Source of the DNA: Flaccisagitta enflata
Lineage: Eukaryota; Chaetognatha; Sagittoidea; Aphragmophora
Length of the DNA stretch: 64,000 nucleotides
Assembly: GCA_965153355.1 (NCBI GenBank)
Contig: OZ231127.1
Location: 40,920,001 to 40,984,000 of the forward strand
Reading direction: 5' to 3'
Below the pieces are notes generated by a model that was given only the letters and a program-made list of their open reading frames with translations, searched no databases and had not been told where the DNA came from. The first letter of the stretch is position 1. Each line of letters begins with the position of its first letter. Both the position numbers and the translations under genes were made by a program. Below are positions 35,158 through 48,489 of the stretch, in pieces.

Positions 35158-35739
35158 ACATCTGTCTCATAATTATCGTCACACAAATATGTTTTCACCA
35201 ATTTGGGGTTTATATCAACAGTGCTGATAGATTTTTTGCAGTATTATATAGTATATTGGTACGATAGAGAGAATCCACCAGTTCTCAAATGTTCCTGAGG
35301 CCAGATTTTGCATAAAACTGCGTTTGACCTTCATGGGGTACAGGTCATAGAATTTTCCCATTTTTTAGACAGTCAATCATGTTTTGGTTGTATCTTTTAA
35401 ACGAATGAAGCTAGAAATGCCAGATTGGTCCCATTTTAAAGATCTTTTCAAGATCTTTCTAACCGTCACCAATTTTCTGCAAATCCTTTGAAAAACAACT
35501 GAGTTATAAGCTAAAAAAAAAGATGATAAAAAAGTGGATGAAAATGTGTAAAATATTTTTAAGGGTTTTTCTCATTAATACCCCTTACTGAACCTGCATG
35601 GGCACAAATCTCTTTCTGCTTCTAGCACACTTTTTGATAAGTATTTAGTTATCTCCAGTAAAAATTTCAAGACTTTTGAACAAAATCTTGGACAGTTTTT
35701 CCCCTTTTCATGTTGTGACGATAATTATGAGACAGATGT
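35158..35739. mobile_element. TA-flanked TIR element of about 580 bp
   Basis: Ends ACATCTGTCTCATAATTATC and the exact inverse, with TA at 35156-35157 and 35740-35741. Contains the TTTTAAACGAATGAAGCTAG module shared with 6872-7464 and 9695-10287. It interrupts a GTCGCG-family subfamily 2 copy (GACGGACACAGCCTATTA left, TATAGAGATGCGAGG right). Confidence 0.85.
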
Positions 35740-35762
35740 TATAGAGATGCGAGGACGCATCT

Positions 35763-36716
35763 AACCATGGCGACAATAAAAATGGCCGCCTATTCAAACC
35801 CCTCCCCTGAGTTCAATTTTTTAATTAGGTTCATAATTTTTTAGGTGGTAATAGAACTTCAAATTTCTGGCTCAGAGAAAAAATCAGAACTCAAAAAAGT
35901 TTACAAATGTACCCGTGGCATCAATTTTTGTGAAAGGCATCCAAATATGGATCTGCCAAATCACTTTTTTTTGCATTTTTTGGTTTTTGTAATGTTTTAC
36001 AAAAACTCATGCCACAGGCACAAAAATACACTTTTTCGAGTTCTGATTTTTGCAGCAGGTCAATAAGTTGTAAAACTCTCACACACTTGAAAAAAATTGC
36101 CCCTGTTTTAAAAAAATTATTTGTTAAAAGAAAGTTGGACGACAGGTGTTTAAGAGATAATTTTGCACATTTTCAGTAAAATCAACAAAAAGTAGTGCAA
36201 AATTCAACATTTTTAAGTTCTGATTTTTTTGTTGAGTTGGAAATTTGATGAACTATCTTCACCTAAAAAATTATGAGACTAGTTGAAAAAATGAGCTCAC
36301 TGTAAAAAATTGAAGTTAGTAAAAAAATTCAATCAAAAACTGATTTTACCTCCTTGTTTCAAAATCACTACTATGGCTACAAAAATAAACTTTTTTGAGT
36401 TCTGATTTTTTTGCTGAGTCGAATATCATCAATACTTTCTTCATCTTTGAAAAATTCAAAAGCAATGATGAAAAAAAAGTCATTTCTTAAAGTTCTGAAA
36501 TAATCATTGTAAAAAGGTATTGATCAATTTGTATTAGGATACTGTTCACAAAAATTAATGTTGTGGACACAAAAATCAACTTTTTTGAATTCTGATTTTT
36601 TTGCTAAATCAGAAATTCAAAATATTATCACCATCTCAAAAATCATAAAGCTAGTCCAAAAATTGAACTCACAGCAGCAAATTGAACATGGCGGCCATTT
36701 TTATTGTCGCCATGGT
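35763..36716. mobile_element. TIR element with AACCATGGCGAC ends
   Basis: The 28-bp ends AACCATGGCGACAATAAAAA… are exactly inverted at 36688-36716. The interior repeats (A/T)TTTTTT(G/C)(A)AGTTCTGATTTTT about five times, as subterminal motifs. Non-coding. A TSD was not settled. Confidence 0.8.
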
Positions 36717-36759
36717 TAAAAACTAACTGATCGAAGAATATTGTATCATAACGAGGCGA

Positions 36760-36898
36760 GATACACGGCGTGCGAGTGGGCAGGGCTGTATTTGAGGTCG
36801 CTTGATCATTTGGGCAGGAGCAGTGAGGCCCAAGACCGACCGACCGATGGACCGACAAAGCGAAGCACGCGACTAGAAAGTCGCGTGCACGTGATTAA
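36760..36898 (-). repeat. GTCGCG-family copy
   Basis: GATACACGGCGTGCGAGTGG, GGGCAGGAGCAGTGAGGCCC, GACCGACCGACCGATGGACC and GTCGCGTGCACGTGATTAAA. Confidence 0.75.
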
Positions 36899-36982
36899 AA
36901 ACTGCGTCAAGAGGCGGGGGAAGGCTGGGAGAAACACCGTGAATTTTCAATCATGCCGATAAAAATCTTCCAAACAGAGAAA

Positions 36983-37317
<335 letters not shown>

Positions 37318-37349
37318 TGCCAGAGTCAGAGTGAGTGAAAATGAGAATA

Positions 37350-39852
37350 GTCTCAAAAGCGTTAGGTGGTCAGCGGTACCCGTGCCCTGCCTAAGTAGGT
37401 TGTGGTTAAAGTTGAAGAGGGAGCAGGGCAGTGACCCTGAAGGGTTCGATGACCTATGCTTTCACTCTAATGGGGGATTTTTTTTTCCTGTCCTCCTTCT
37501 CCTCCTCCGTCCCCCTCCCCTCTGACTCAGATCCTAGCCTCAAGGCCCAAATTTCAGCATTGAGGCCCAAATTCCAGCCTTGACGCCCAAATCCCAGCTC
37601 TGAGGCCCTAATCCCAGCCTTGAGGCCCAAATCCCAGTTTCGGGGATTCAAGGATGGGATTTAGGCCTCGAGACTGAGATTTGGGCCTCAATGCAGGGAT
37701 TTGGGCCTTAAGGCTGGGATTTGGGCCTCAAGGCTGGGATTTGGGCCTCAAGGCTGGGATTCGGGCCATGAGGCTAGGATCTAAGCCAGAGGGGGGGGGG
37801 GATGTAGAATAGGACAGGGGTTCTGACACAGATTTTGGCAGATCCTTCTTGTTAACGGCACTTTGGCTCAAAATCAATGTAGTATTAATGTTCTGCCTTC
37901 AAAAGTCGCATTGGGTATCAGGAAATTGTGACCGCCACCCCCCCCACCCCCCCTCAGAAGGTGGTGACCACTAAAGATTAAGCAATTCGCCTTCTTTTGC
38001 TAATAAATTCTAAATGGATCATTCAAAAAGCCTGGTGATGGTCTCATTTGAAAGGTATTTACGTGAAAAACATGAAAGATTACTGATATGAAAGAGGGGT
38101 CCCAAGGGGGGCCCTAAGGGGCCCCTAAGGTGATTGAAGGGGCCCCCAAAGCATCCAATATATGAAAATGTGCAATGATTTGTTAAAAAAACTAGGTAAT
38201 GGTGTCATTTAAAATGTTTCTACCCATAGAATATGAAAAATTACTGATATGGAAGAGGGGGCTCCAAAGGGGCCCCTAAAGAACCCCAATGAGGTTAAAG
38301 GGGCCCTTGAAGGATCTATAACCATGAAAATGTAGATTGGACTCTTTGATAAATCTTATTGTGGTGTTTTTGGAAGGTATCTACGTGGAGAACATGAAAT
38401 GTTATTGACATGGATGATGGGGTCCCTAGGTGGCCGCTTAGGGCCCCCAAAGGGATTGAAGAGGACCCCAAAGGATCTAAATTCTTGAAAATTTAAAATG
38501 AATTGTTTAAAAAATCTGGTAGTGGTCTCATTTGGAAGGTATTTACATAAAAAACATAAAACATTACTGATATGGAAAATTTGGTTCCAAGGGGGCCCCT
38601 AACGAGCCGCTAAGGAGTAAAAGAGGGCCCCAATGAATCCAAAATCATGACAATCTTGAATTGTCATAGTTTTCTCTAAAAGACAGACTGAAATAAACAA
38701 ACAGATAGGTATACAGACAGAGAGAGAGACAAAAAGACATACAGACAAATGGGCGGATAAACCAAGAGAGTGAGAGTGCAGAGTGTGGAGTTCAGTTGAG
38801 TTTAGCTGGGCAATCAGTTATGGATGTCAACTCCTATGTGTCAAGATTAAGGGAAAATCTTGACACATTTGTCTGTCTGTCTTTTTGTGTGTCTGTCTGT
38901 CTGTATACCTATCTGTTTGTTTATTTCGGTCTGTCTTTTAGAGAAAACTATGAGAATTCAAGATTGTCATGATTTTGGATTCATTGGGGCCCTCTTTTAC
39001 TCCTTAGCGGCTCCTTAGGGGCCCCTGGAAACCAAATTTTTCCATATCAGTAACGTTTTATGTTTTTTATGTAAATACCTTCTAAATGAGACCACTTCCA
39101 GATTTTATGAACAATTCATTTTAAATTTTCAAGAATTTAGATCCTTTGGGGTCCTCTTTAATCCCTTTGGGGGCCCTAAGCGGCCACCTAGGGACCCCAT
39201 CATCCATGTCAAAAAGATTTCATGTTCTCCACATAGATACCTTCCAAAAACACCACAATCAGATTTATCAAAGAGTCCAATCTACATTTTCATGGTTATA
39301 GATCCTTCAAGGAGCCCCCTCTTCCATATCAGTAATTTTTCATATTCTATGGGTAGAAACGTTTTAAATGACACCATTACCTGGTTTTTTTAACAAATCA
39401 TGGCACATTTTCATGTATTGGATGCTTTGGGGGCCCCCTCAATCACTTTAGGGGCCCCTCAAAGGCCCCCCTTGGGATCCCTCTTTCATATCAGTAATCT
39501 CTCATGTTCTCCACGTAAATACCTTTCAAATGAGACCATCACCAGGCTTTTTGAATGATCCATTTAAGATTTATAAGCAAAAGAAGGCGAATTGCTTAAT
39601 CTTTAGAGGTCACCACCTTCTGAGAGGGGGTGGGGGGGTGGCGGTCACAATTTCCTGACACCCAATGTAACTTCTGAAGGCAGAACATTAATACTACATT
39701 GATTTTGAGCCAAAGTGCCGTTAACAAGAAGGATCAGCCAAAATCTGAGTCAGAACCCCTGTCCTAATGTAGAAGAAGAAGGAGGAGGAGAAAATCCCCC
39801 ATATGTGTGAAAGCTTAGGTCATCAACCCCTTCGAGGCCGCTGCCCAAAAAC
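37350..39852. repeat. M-family copy split by a foldback element
   Basis: The left half (37350-37801) has AAAGCGTTAGGTGGTCAGCG, CCTGCCTAAGTAGGTTGTGG, GACCCTGAAGGGTTCGATGA and opposed minisatellite units. The right half (39775-39852) has GAAGGAGGAGGAGAAAATCC and GAGGCCGCTGCCC. Rejoined, they match the layout at 13240-13790. Confidence 0.75.
37810..39766. mobile_element. Large hAT-like foldback element (1957 bp)
   Basis: The ends are TAGGACAGGGGTTCTGAC and the exact inverse. The 8-bp duplication ATGTAGAA lies at 37802-37809 and 39767-39774. The two arms of about 950 bp are inverted along almost their whole length; each contains four diverged ~160-bp units with (T)ACTGATATGGAAGAGG and GGGGCCCC motifs. 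The loop (about 38690-38940) is a CAGACAGA/TCTGTCTG pair. TAGG…CAGGGGTTCT ends and 8-bp TSD fit hAT. No transposase frame. Confidence 0.9.
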
Positions 39853-39984
39853 GAAAAAGATGAGAGCTCAGTTGAGATGGGAATGAAAATGGGGAAAATT
39901 ACCATTTTCGGTTAAAGTTGAACGTGAGATCTCGAAAATCCCCTTCTAAAATTGTGATATTGGCAAATTCAAATTACATAAATT

Positions 39985-40062
39985 TCTTTAGTCGCGGACT
40001 TGCGACTCTATATGAGACAATGAGGCTTTGTCCATCCGTTGGTCCTTCGGTCCGTCGATGAT
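39985..40062 (+). repeat. Partial GTCGCG-family subfamily 2 copy
   Basis: TTTAGTCGCGGACTTGCGAC, GAGGCTTTGTCCATCCGTTG, TCCTTCGGTCCGTCG. Confidence 0.55.
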
Positions 40063-40143
40063 GATTAGGTCGAAAAGTGGGTACAATCGTACGATCATCT
40101 GTGATCTTTTGTTTTTAAGACTTTTTAAGCGGTTTTTTTAAAT

Positions 40144-40235
40144 AAGGGTTAGGGGTGTGTTTAGGGTTAGGGTTAGGGTTGGGGATAGTTTTAGGGTTAG
40201 GGTTAGGGACAGGGTTAGCTTTAGGGCTAAGGGTT
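40144..40235 (+). repeat. Interstitial telomere-type (TTAGGG)n patch
   Basis: About 12 units, of which roughly half are exact TTAGGG; variants are TTGGGGATAG, TTAGGGACAGGG and TTAGGGCTAAGG. The strand is G-rich on plus. Degeneracy shows it is not an active end. Confidence 0.85.
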
Positions 40236-41003
<768 letters not shown>

Positions 41004-41154
41004 ACACCTAAAACCAGACAGATACAGGCAGAGCGAAAGACAGACAGAAATACAGAGGGTTTTAAAAACAGAAAGAGTCATTGACTATGGGGCAGTGAGT
41101 AGGAGATCGGGAAGACCGATACAAACAGACCGATAATCAAACAGGTCAGACAGT

Positions 41155-41205
41155 TAGTTAGATAGATGAATAGATAGATGGATAGATAGATGGATAGATT
41201 TGGAG
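41155..41205. repeat. (GATA/GATG)n microsatellite
   Basis: Short imperfect run. Confidence 0.85.
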
Positions 41206-41369
41206 ATGCGTCTAACGGACAAACATATGGCCTCATATATGTGACGAAGCAATAAAAAAGTTGAGAGCTGATTGTGTGGAAAAGATCAAATAGGAAGGAG
41301 AGGGGAAATAAAACGTAAGGCAGTAAATCCCCCATAAAAGTTTTCGATTTCAAGAGAACGTATATGCAA

Positions 41370-41552
41370 CAAGTGACGCGGGGTCACAATACCGTTGCGG
41401 ACGGGTGGGCAGGGGCATCCAACCCCCATCCATACCCTAGGTCCCCCACTCTCATACACAAAATGCATCTAAAACACTAGTTATTGCACTGTTCGACTCG
41501 TGTTCACGGACGGACCGACAGACGGACGGACGGACGGACGGACAAAGCCTCT
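41370..41552 (-). repeat. GTCGCG-family subfamily 2, first of two adjacent copies
   Basis: ACAAGTGACGCGGGGTCACA, ACGGGTGGGCAGGGGCATCC, CCAACCCCCATCCATACCC, a (GGAC)n run, ACAAAGCCTCTTATA. The palindromic head is truncated. Confidence 0.75.
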
Positions 41553-41580
41553 TATATAAATGAAGGCAATCAAAAAGAAA

Positions 41581-41743
41581 ACAAGTGACGCGGGGTCACA
41601 ATATCATTGCGGACGGGTGGGCAGGGGCATCCAACCTTCATCCACACCCCATGCCCCCCCGATAACACACATAGCAATAAAGCATCTCAAACCCTCATGG
41701 GTTACGGACAGACAGACGGACGGACGGACGGACGGACAGAGAA
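41581..41743 (-). repeat. GTCGCG-family subfamily 2, second adjacent copy
   Basis: Same opening blocks as 41370, about 28 bp away in direct orientation. The (GGAC)n run leads straight into the (GAAA)n tract. Confidence 0.75.
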
Positions 41744-42086
41744 AAGATAGAAAAGAAAGAAAAGAAAGAAAAGAAAGAAAAAGAAAGAAAAAGAAAGAAA
41801 AAGAAAGAAAAAGAAAGAAAAAGAAAGAAAAAGAAAGAAAAAGAAAGAAAAAGAAAGAAAAAGAAAGAAAAGAAAGAAAAGAAAGAAAAGAAAGAAAAGA
41901 AAGAAAAGAAGGAAAAGAAGAAAAAGAAAGAAAAAAGGAAAAAAAAGGAAAAGAAGGAAAAGAAGGAAAAGAAAGGAACGTAGGAAAAAGAAAGAAGAGG
42001 GGAAAAAAGAAAGAAGAAAAGATGAAACGAAAGAAAGAAAGAAGGAAGGAAGGAAGGAAGGAAGGAAGGAAGGAAGGAAGGAAGGA

Positions 42087-42138
<52 letters not shown>

Positions 42139-42256
42139 AGGAAAGAAGGAAAGAAGGAAAGAAGAAAGGAAAGAAAGAAGAAAGGAAAGAAAGAAGGACG
42201 GAAAGAAAAAGGACGGAAAGAAGGACGGAAAGAAGGACGGAAAGAAAGAGAAAAAG
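41744..42256. repeat. (GAAAA)/(GAAA)/(GGAA)n microsatellite complex
   Basis: Ordered blocks: AAAGAAAGAAAAG, AAGAAAGAAA, AAGGAAGG (42044-42085), GAAA (42086-42140), GGACGGAAAGAA. All Lys-rich plus and Phe/Ser-rich minus frames are artefacts. Confidence 0.95.
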
Positions 42257-42544
42257 AAAACTGAAGGGAGAAATAAATGTGAAAAAAATGTTTATGCCAA
42301 AGAAAGCAAATAAATGTTTTGCAGGGAAAGGCCATCAAAATCATTTTAGAATGGAAAATGTTGACGACAAAAAGGCAAAGGAGTGATGGAAAGAAGAGAA
42401 TAAAGTGCACATGGAATTGAAAAAAAGCGGTCAGGAGAAAAGAGGAAAATGATGACATACAGTTAAGAAACGATCTAAGAAGCATGCCTGTCACGAAATT
42501 TCGCCTATATATAAAGAAATAAATGTGTTTTTATATACCAGTAA

Positions 42545-43690
<1,146 letters not shown>

Positions 43691-43834
43691 GTCGAAGATT
43701 GACTTAGGCTTTTTTCCCGATGATTACATAATTAGATGATTAATAAAGTTACATCATTACGTAATTATATAAATCAAAATCACATAGTTACAATATAACC
43801 TAAGTACATAATCAACTTTTCGTTATCCTAACAG

Positions 43835-44102
43835 GCGGAAACAGCGTGGCACGCAAAAAGTTGCTCTGGAAAAGCGCCGTGGAGAAGATCTCGGACAAAA
43901 GCACTTTGCTTCCGAAGCACATCCGCGCCTCGTCGACCGACGCCTCGGCCATGAGCGTCATTTCCGGTGAGGCTTCAAGATCCGGCGTCAGCGCAGCAGC
44001 GGCAGCGGGCGCCGCATCCAGCGTCAATCGAGAACTCAGGCTCAGCGAAGATTTCATTCATCAAATCAACAGAAATATCGTCACTGCCGCGCATCAACAA
44101 AG
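43835..44102 (+). CDS. Candidate exon, 268 nt, basic and Ala/Ser-rich segment
   Basis: Acceptor TATCCTAACAG (43834) and donor AG|GTAAGA (44102/44103). With one base carried from 30099 the frame reads GGNSVARKKLLWKSAVEKIS, then DKSTLLPKHIRASSTDASAM, a Ser/Ala-rich part and RELRLSEDFIHQINRNIV, ending HQQR with two bases over. GC content is clearly higher than in the flanking intron and codons are well mixed, so this is the most gene-like of the upstream blocks. No domain recognised. The last third could form an amphipathic helix. The phase fits the exon at 45399. Confidence 0.65.
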
Positions 44103-45398
44103 GTAAGAAAGCTGATTTGGGGGGTTGGGTCATTGCATTGTTTGGTTGTCCGAGGTGGTGATTGAGGTGTCGTTTAGGGTGATTTGGTGGTCGTTGGTTC
44201 AAATTTGCCTCTGGTAGTTATATCCAAATCTAGCTATGTGGAGAGCACCATCCGTTCATACTACCACCAGGTGGTTTTGAGTAGTACTCTGGATTTTTTT
44301 GCTTGTTTACACTTTAGGTGGATTTCCTGAACTAGGATCCAGTTTCAAAGAAATCTTTCTTGTGGCGCCTTTGGAGGAAGAACCAAAATTGATAATTTCT
44401 CATCTTATCTTGCATTCAAAATTTTTTGGGTTATTAAAAAGTCGTTTTACGTCACTTTTAGACAGCATATTTGAATTCCTGATAGAATTTCCTTTCATTT
44501 CATAGGTCACACACACAAATTTGGCTAAATTCAATGGCTAAATTTGTTTAGGCGCAGCAAATTTGCTGCATGGTGCCCGTACACTCATGAGCTAGATGGT
44601 AAATTCAAAGGATAATCGTTTCATAGGATAACCAGGGCAGCTGCCCTAAAACTTAACGCAGGGGAACTTCATTTAACCAACCCAAGGGCTAATTCACGAC
44701 CTGAAAGGCCTGATTCATGGCCTCAGTGTCGATTTGGTATCTGAGAAAGATAATTGAGTATAGGTGCTGATCTGAGGTTTGACTGTAGCCTGTAGACTGT
44801 ATCTCGAATTCCCTAATTTTTCTTTCAATGACATTAGCCGCACTGTCGCACATCTTTTCTTTAGCTTTCCCGTCGCTTTTTTGTTGGACACTGCCATCTG
44901 CATATCCATGAGAAGCCTTCAATGGTCGCACTTCTGGACGTTTTTTTAATTTTTTCATTTTGATCTTTTTTCCTCTGATTATTCCCTCCTGCTCTTTTCC
45001 CGCGTCCTCGATTCTCTGCTTGATTTTGTTGAATTTGTCATCGGTCCTTCCCGTTATTCTCCAAATGTTTTTCTATTTTTTTTCTTATTTCTCTGTCGTT
45101 CACTCTTTCTCTTTCTCTTTCTCTTTCTATTGCTCTTTTTTTTTCTTTTTCTTTTTCTTTTTCTTTTTCTTTTTCTTTTTCTTTTTCTTTTTCTTTTTCT
45201 TTTTCTTTTTCCTTTTTCTTCCTCTTCTGCTCCGTCTTCCTTTCTTTTTATCCTTCTCTTTCCTTTTCTTTTCCTTTTCCTTTTCCTTTTCCTTTTCCTT
45301 TTCCTTTTCCTTTTTTTTTTCTTATTCTTTGTCATCTCCTTCCCCTTCATTTTCCTCCTCAGCATCTTCTCTTCTATCTATCACTTCCCCTTTCTTAG
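44103..45398. other. Intron with M-family fragment and long pyrimidine tract
   Basis: An M-family remnant is at about 44690-44730 (CCTGAAAGGCCTGATTCATG). From about 44945 to 45398 the sequence is C/T-rich, including (TTTTTC)n at 45140-45210 and (TTTTCC)n at 45255-45312. This tract runs directly into the acceptor at 45398. Confidence 0.6.
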
Positions 45399-45474
45399 AC
45401 ATCGAGCCGACCGGCCCAGACGTGACGGCGTCTCCTCCGGGAAAGTGTTGACGAATGGGTCTCTTGGGCGTCCC
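45399..45474 (+). CDS. Candidate exon, 76 nt, Arg-rich segment
   Basis: Acceptor CCCTTTCTTAG (45398) after a very long pyrimidine tract; donor CCC|GTAAGG (45474/45475). With two bases carried from 44102 the frame is RHRADRPRRDGVSSGKVLTN then GSLGRP, ending on a codon boundary. It is short and basic, with no domain. The next recognised exon (51936) needs two carried bases, so either one exon of length 3n+2 is missing between them, or transcription or translation restarts downstream. Confidence 0.5.
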
Positions 45475-45771
45475 GTAAGGACCGTTACTTATTTGAGAGA
45501 TAGCAGAGGAGCCATCGCTCACTCACTTGACGTCAAATGATGTGAAATGACATGGGATATCATCGTCGACGTGGCAGGCGATCCCGTTGCTCTCTTTTCA
45601 TTTTAGCGAATCATGATAGCGGTGACATCCATTTTGTGCTTAATCGATACTCATCTCTTCTCATGCAAAATGCAACCCCTTTCTTGCAACCCTCAAGCCA
45701 CCCCACATGAATCTATCCCATGTGTGTTTCTTTTTGCAACCGGTCTCAACTTCCTCATCCAATCAACCACT

Positions 45772-45805
<34 letters not shown>

Positions 45806-46200
45806 AAAAACAAAACAAAAAACAAAAACAAAGAAAAACAAAAAAACAAAAAAACACAAAAAAAAAACAAAAAACAAACAAACAAAAAAAAAAAACAAAA
45901 ACAAAAAAAATTGTCCCTACAACAAAGCTTGATGAGAAAAGGGAGGGGAAGTTTCTTGGCCTAGGATCAAGGTGCTTTTCGTACCTGTGTTCCTTTCATG
46001 TTACTAAACCACCTTTCCCATCCTCCTTATAAGCCCTGTTAGACCCCTCTCACAGTTCATCAAATCCCCCTCTGATGGGTAAAAAATCCACTTTATCCCA
46101 CTCCACCACTTTTGGTCTCCCTCAGCCTTTTACTCTTTTACTAACGGATCCAGTTTTTCAAGACAGCGCATTTAGTCCACCTATATCCCATGTCCTCTTT
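45475..46200. other. Intron or intergenic, with poly-A-rich tract
   Basis: An A-rich run with interspersed C (AAAAACAAAAACAAAAC-like) lies at 45773-45910. Nothing else recognised. Confidence 0.5.
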
Positions 46201-46202
46201 GT

Positions 46203-46372
46203 TGAAGTACCACCTCCACGGGTCCCAGGAACAAACTCATGGTGGAAAAAAAAGGCCAAGGGTTGTGACCGCCGGAAATGTCTAGTACTATGCATGAGCT
46301 ACGGTTAAAGCCAAAAAACAAAAAAATCCGCTTGGAAATAGTCAATATATAGCCCAAAAACAGTATTGACTT
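46203..46372 (+). repeat. Left arm of a widely spaced inverted repeat
   Basis: GTACCACCTCCACGGGTCCC through GGAACAAACTCATGGTGGAA, TGTCTAGTACTATGCATGAG and AAAAATCCGCTTGGAAATAG to TATAGCCC is present inverted at about 49020-49176. Confidence 0.8.
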
Positions 46373-46437
46373 AAAGCCACAGCAAAAGTGAGTTGTGATC
46401 CTTGTAAAATTTTCATTCTACGGACTAATACATGTTG

Positions 46438-46630
46438 TTTGAGTTTGGGATGTTGTTGGTGTTGGTGTTGGTGTTGGTGTTGCTGTTGTAGTTGTTGTTG
46501 TAGTTGTTGTTCTAAAGGTTGTCAAAATCATCATCCTCAAACTTCTCGTCAATTTTTTTTTGTTGTTGTTGTTTTAGTTGTTGTTGTTGTTGTTGTTATT
46601 GTTGTTGTTGTTGTTGTTTGTGTTGTTGGT
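46438..46630. repeat. (GTT)n / (GTTGGT)n microsatellites
   Basis: Two blocks (46450-46512 and 46560-46630) of GTT trinucleotides with GTTGGT variants. Confidence 0.9.
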
Positions 46631-46884
46631 AATCTAAAGAAGTAAATCATGAATTATGTGCTTGATTGCTTGAGTTTCCTTTCATTCAGAAGTAAAAAAT
46701 GGTTCAATTTGGATTTTTTCATTTTTTTTTTTCATCAAGGAAATACCAAATGCGGAAAGTGGGAGCAGGGATATAATAAAAATTTCATTAGTATAACGCG
46801 AACACGTTGTAAATCAATAAGGGGTAGGGATTCAGTTTTCTCAACTAAGTTGTCTTTTTTTGTTTGTTCGTCTTTCTGTCTGTC

Positions 46885-47130
46885 TGTCTGATAGGGCTGA
46901 TAGGGCAGATTTCAGGCCTGAGAGGACGGATTTTAGGCCTCAGAGGGAGAATTTCAGGTCTGAAAGGGTGGATTTTGGGCCTGAGAGAACAGATATCAGG
47001 CCTTAGAGGCCTGATAGGGGGTATGAACAGATGGATGGACGGACTAACAAACAAAGGCCCCCTGTGTTCTACAGGACTTTGTTCCCTTTGGGGCCGCTGC
47101 GCGAAAAGGAAGGACAGAGGAAGGAGCACG
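46885..47130. repeat. M-family copy
   Basis: Units of CAGGCCTGAGAGGACGGATT type, then CCCTGTGTTCTACAGGACTT and GGGGCCGCTGCGC. Confidence 0.75.
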
Positions 47131-47149
47131 AGATGATAAAGGACAGGTT

Positions 47150-47425
47150 TAGTAAGCTGATTTGAATCCTGGAAGATCGATTTGAGGCTTGGAGGGCTAA
47201 ATCAAGGCCTAGGAGGGCAAATTTGAGGCCTTGATGGCCAATGGTTGGGGGGGGGGGCGGAAGGATGAATGGATAGAACAGGTCGCACAAGGGCAATATG
47301 TGGTCAGCGATACCCGTTGCCCTGCTTTGAGTGATTGTGAATTGAAGGGAGGGGAAGCAGGGCAGCGGCCCCAAAGGGGACAAAGTCCTGTAGAACACAG
47401 GGAGACTTTTGTTCGTCCTGCCTGA
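47150..47425. repeat. M-family copy
   Basis: Short unit run (47170-47245), a poly-G, then GTGGTCAGCGATACCCGTTG, GGCAGCGGCCCCAAAGGGGA and CCTGTAGAACACAGGGAGAC. Confidence 0.75.
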
Positions 47426-47439
47426 AGAAAGGGATGAGA

Positions 47440-47880
47440 TGCTATAGAGGGCTGACTGAAGGCCTTCCAGAGCTCAAACTGAGGTCTAAGAAGGCTGACA
47501 TAAGGCCTGAGAATGCAAATTGGAAGCTTGAGAGGGCTGACTTGAGGCTTGGAAGAACTGGATTAAGGTTTGAAATCAGAGGACTGATTTAAAGCCTAAG
47601 AGCAATAAATTCCGGCTTAGATGGCTGATTTGAGGCCTGAAAGGCCAATTTTGAGGCTTGAGAAGCCAGGTTTGTGGCTTGAGAGGCTGGATTTGAGGCC
47701 AGAGAGGCTGGATTTGAGGCCGGAGAGGCTGGATTGGAGGCTGGAGAGGCTGGATTGGAGGCTGGAGAGGCAGAATTTGAGGCCTGAGTGGCCAGATTTG
47801 AGGACAAACAAAAGTCCCCCTGTGTTCAACAGTACTTCGTCCCCTTCGGGCTGCTGCCCAAAAACAGACGGAAGGATGGA
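47440..47880. repeat. M-family copy
   Basis: About fifteen units, the right half very regular (GGAGAGGCTGGATTGGAGGC and variants, 47680-47800), then CCCCCTGTGTTCAACAG and a GGGCTGCTGCCC core. Confidence 0.75.
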
Positions 47881-48054
47881 CATCTGGAAATTCCTGATGA
47901 TTTGAGGCCTGAGGGACCTCAGTTGAGTGTGAGAGGCTTGAATTGGGGTTCAAGAAGCTTGAGTTAGGGTCCGAGAGGCTTGAGTTAGGGTATGAAGAAG
48001 AAATTGAAGGAAATTGTCCAATTTATCATTAATAACAACAATTTCATCCTTTTG

Positions 48055-48400
48055 GGCAGCAACCTGGAAGGGGTTTGATGACCTATGCTTTCACACATAT
48101 GGGGAATTTTCTACTTCTCCTTCTTCTCCTCCGTCCCCCCCTTAAATCCAAGTCTTGAGACCAAAATTCCAGTCTTGAGGCTCAAATCCCAGCATTGAGA
48201 CCCAAATCTCCGCCTCGAGGTCCAAATCCCAGCCAAGAGGCTCAATCCCAGGAGGGGGAGGAGGAGGAGGAGGAGAAGGAGAAAATTCCCCATATGTGTG
48301 AAAGCATGGGTCATCAACAACTTCGGGGCCACTGCCCTGCTTCGCACTTAACTTCAAGCACAATCTACTCATGCAAGGCACGGGTACCGCTGACCATCTG
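48055..48400. repeat. M-family copy, foldback form
   Basis: GATGACCTATGCTTTCACAC and ATGGGGAATTTTCT at the left; CCATATGTGTGAAAGCATGG and GGCCACTGCCC at the right are inverted copies. Minisatellite units lie between. Confidence 0.75.
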
Positions 48401-48489
48401 ACGCTTTTGTGACCAATAGTATCTTCAGCAAGACTTCATGAAATTCCTGGCCTTCTTTCACCAGAACTGTCAGTGACAAATTAGACACT

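Noticed and set aside
41560-42494. 234-codon Lys-rich and 296-codon Phe/Ser-rich frames
   Set aside because: Arise from (GAAA)n/(GGAA)n tracts; no splice sites or conserved domain.
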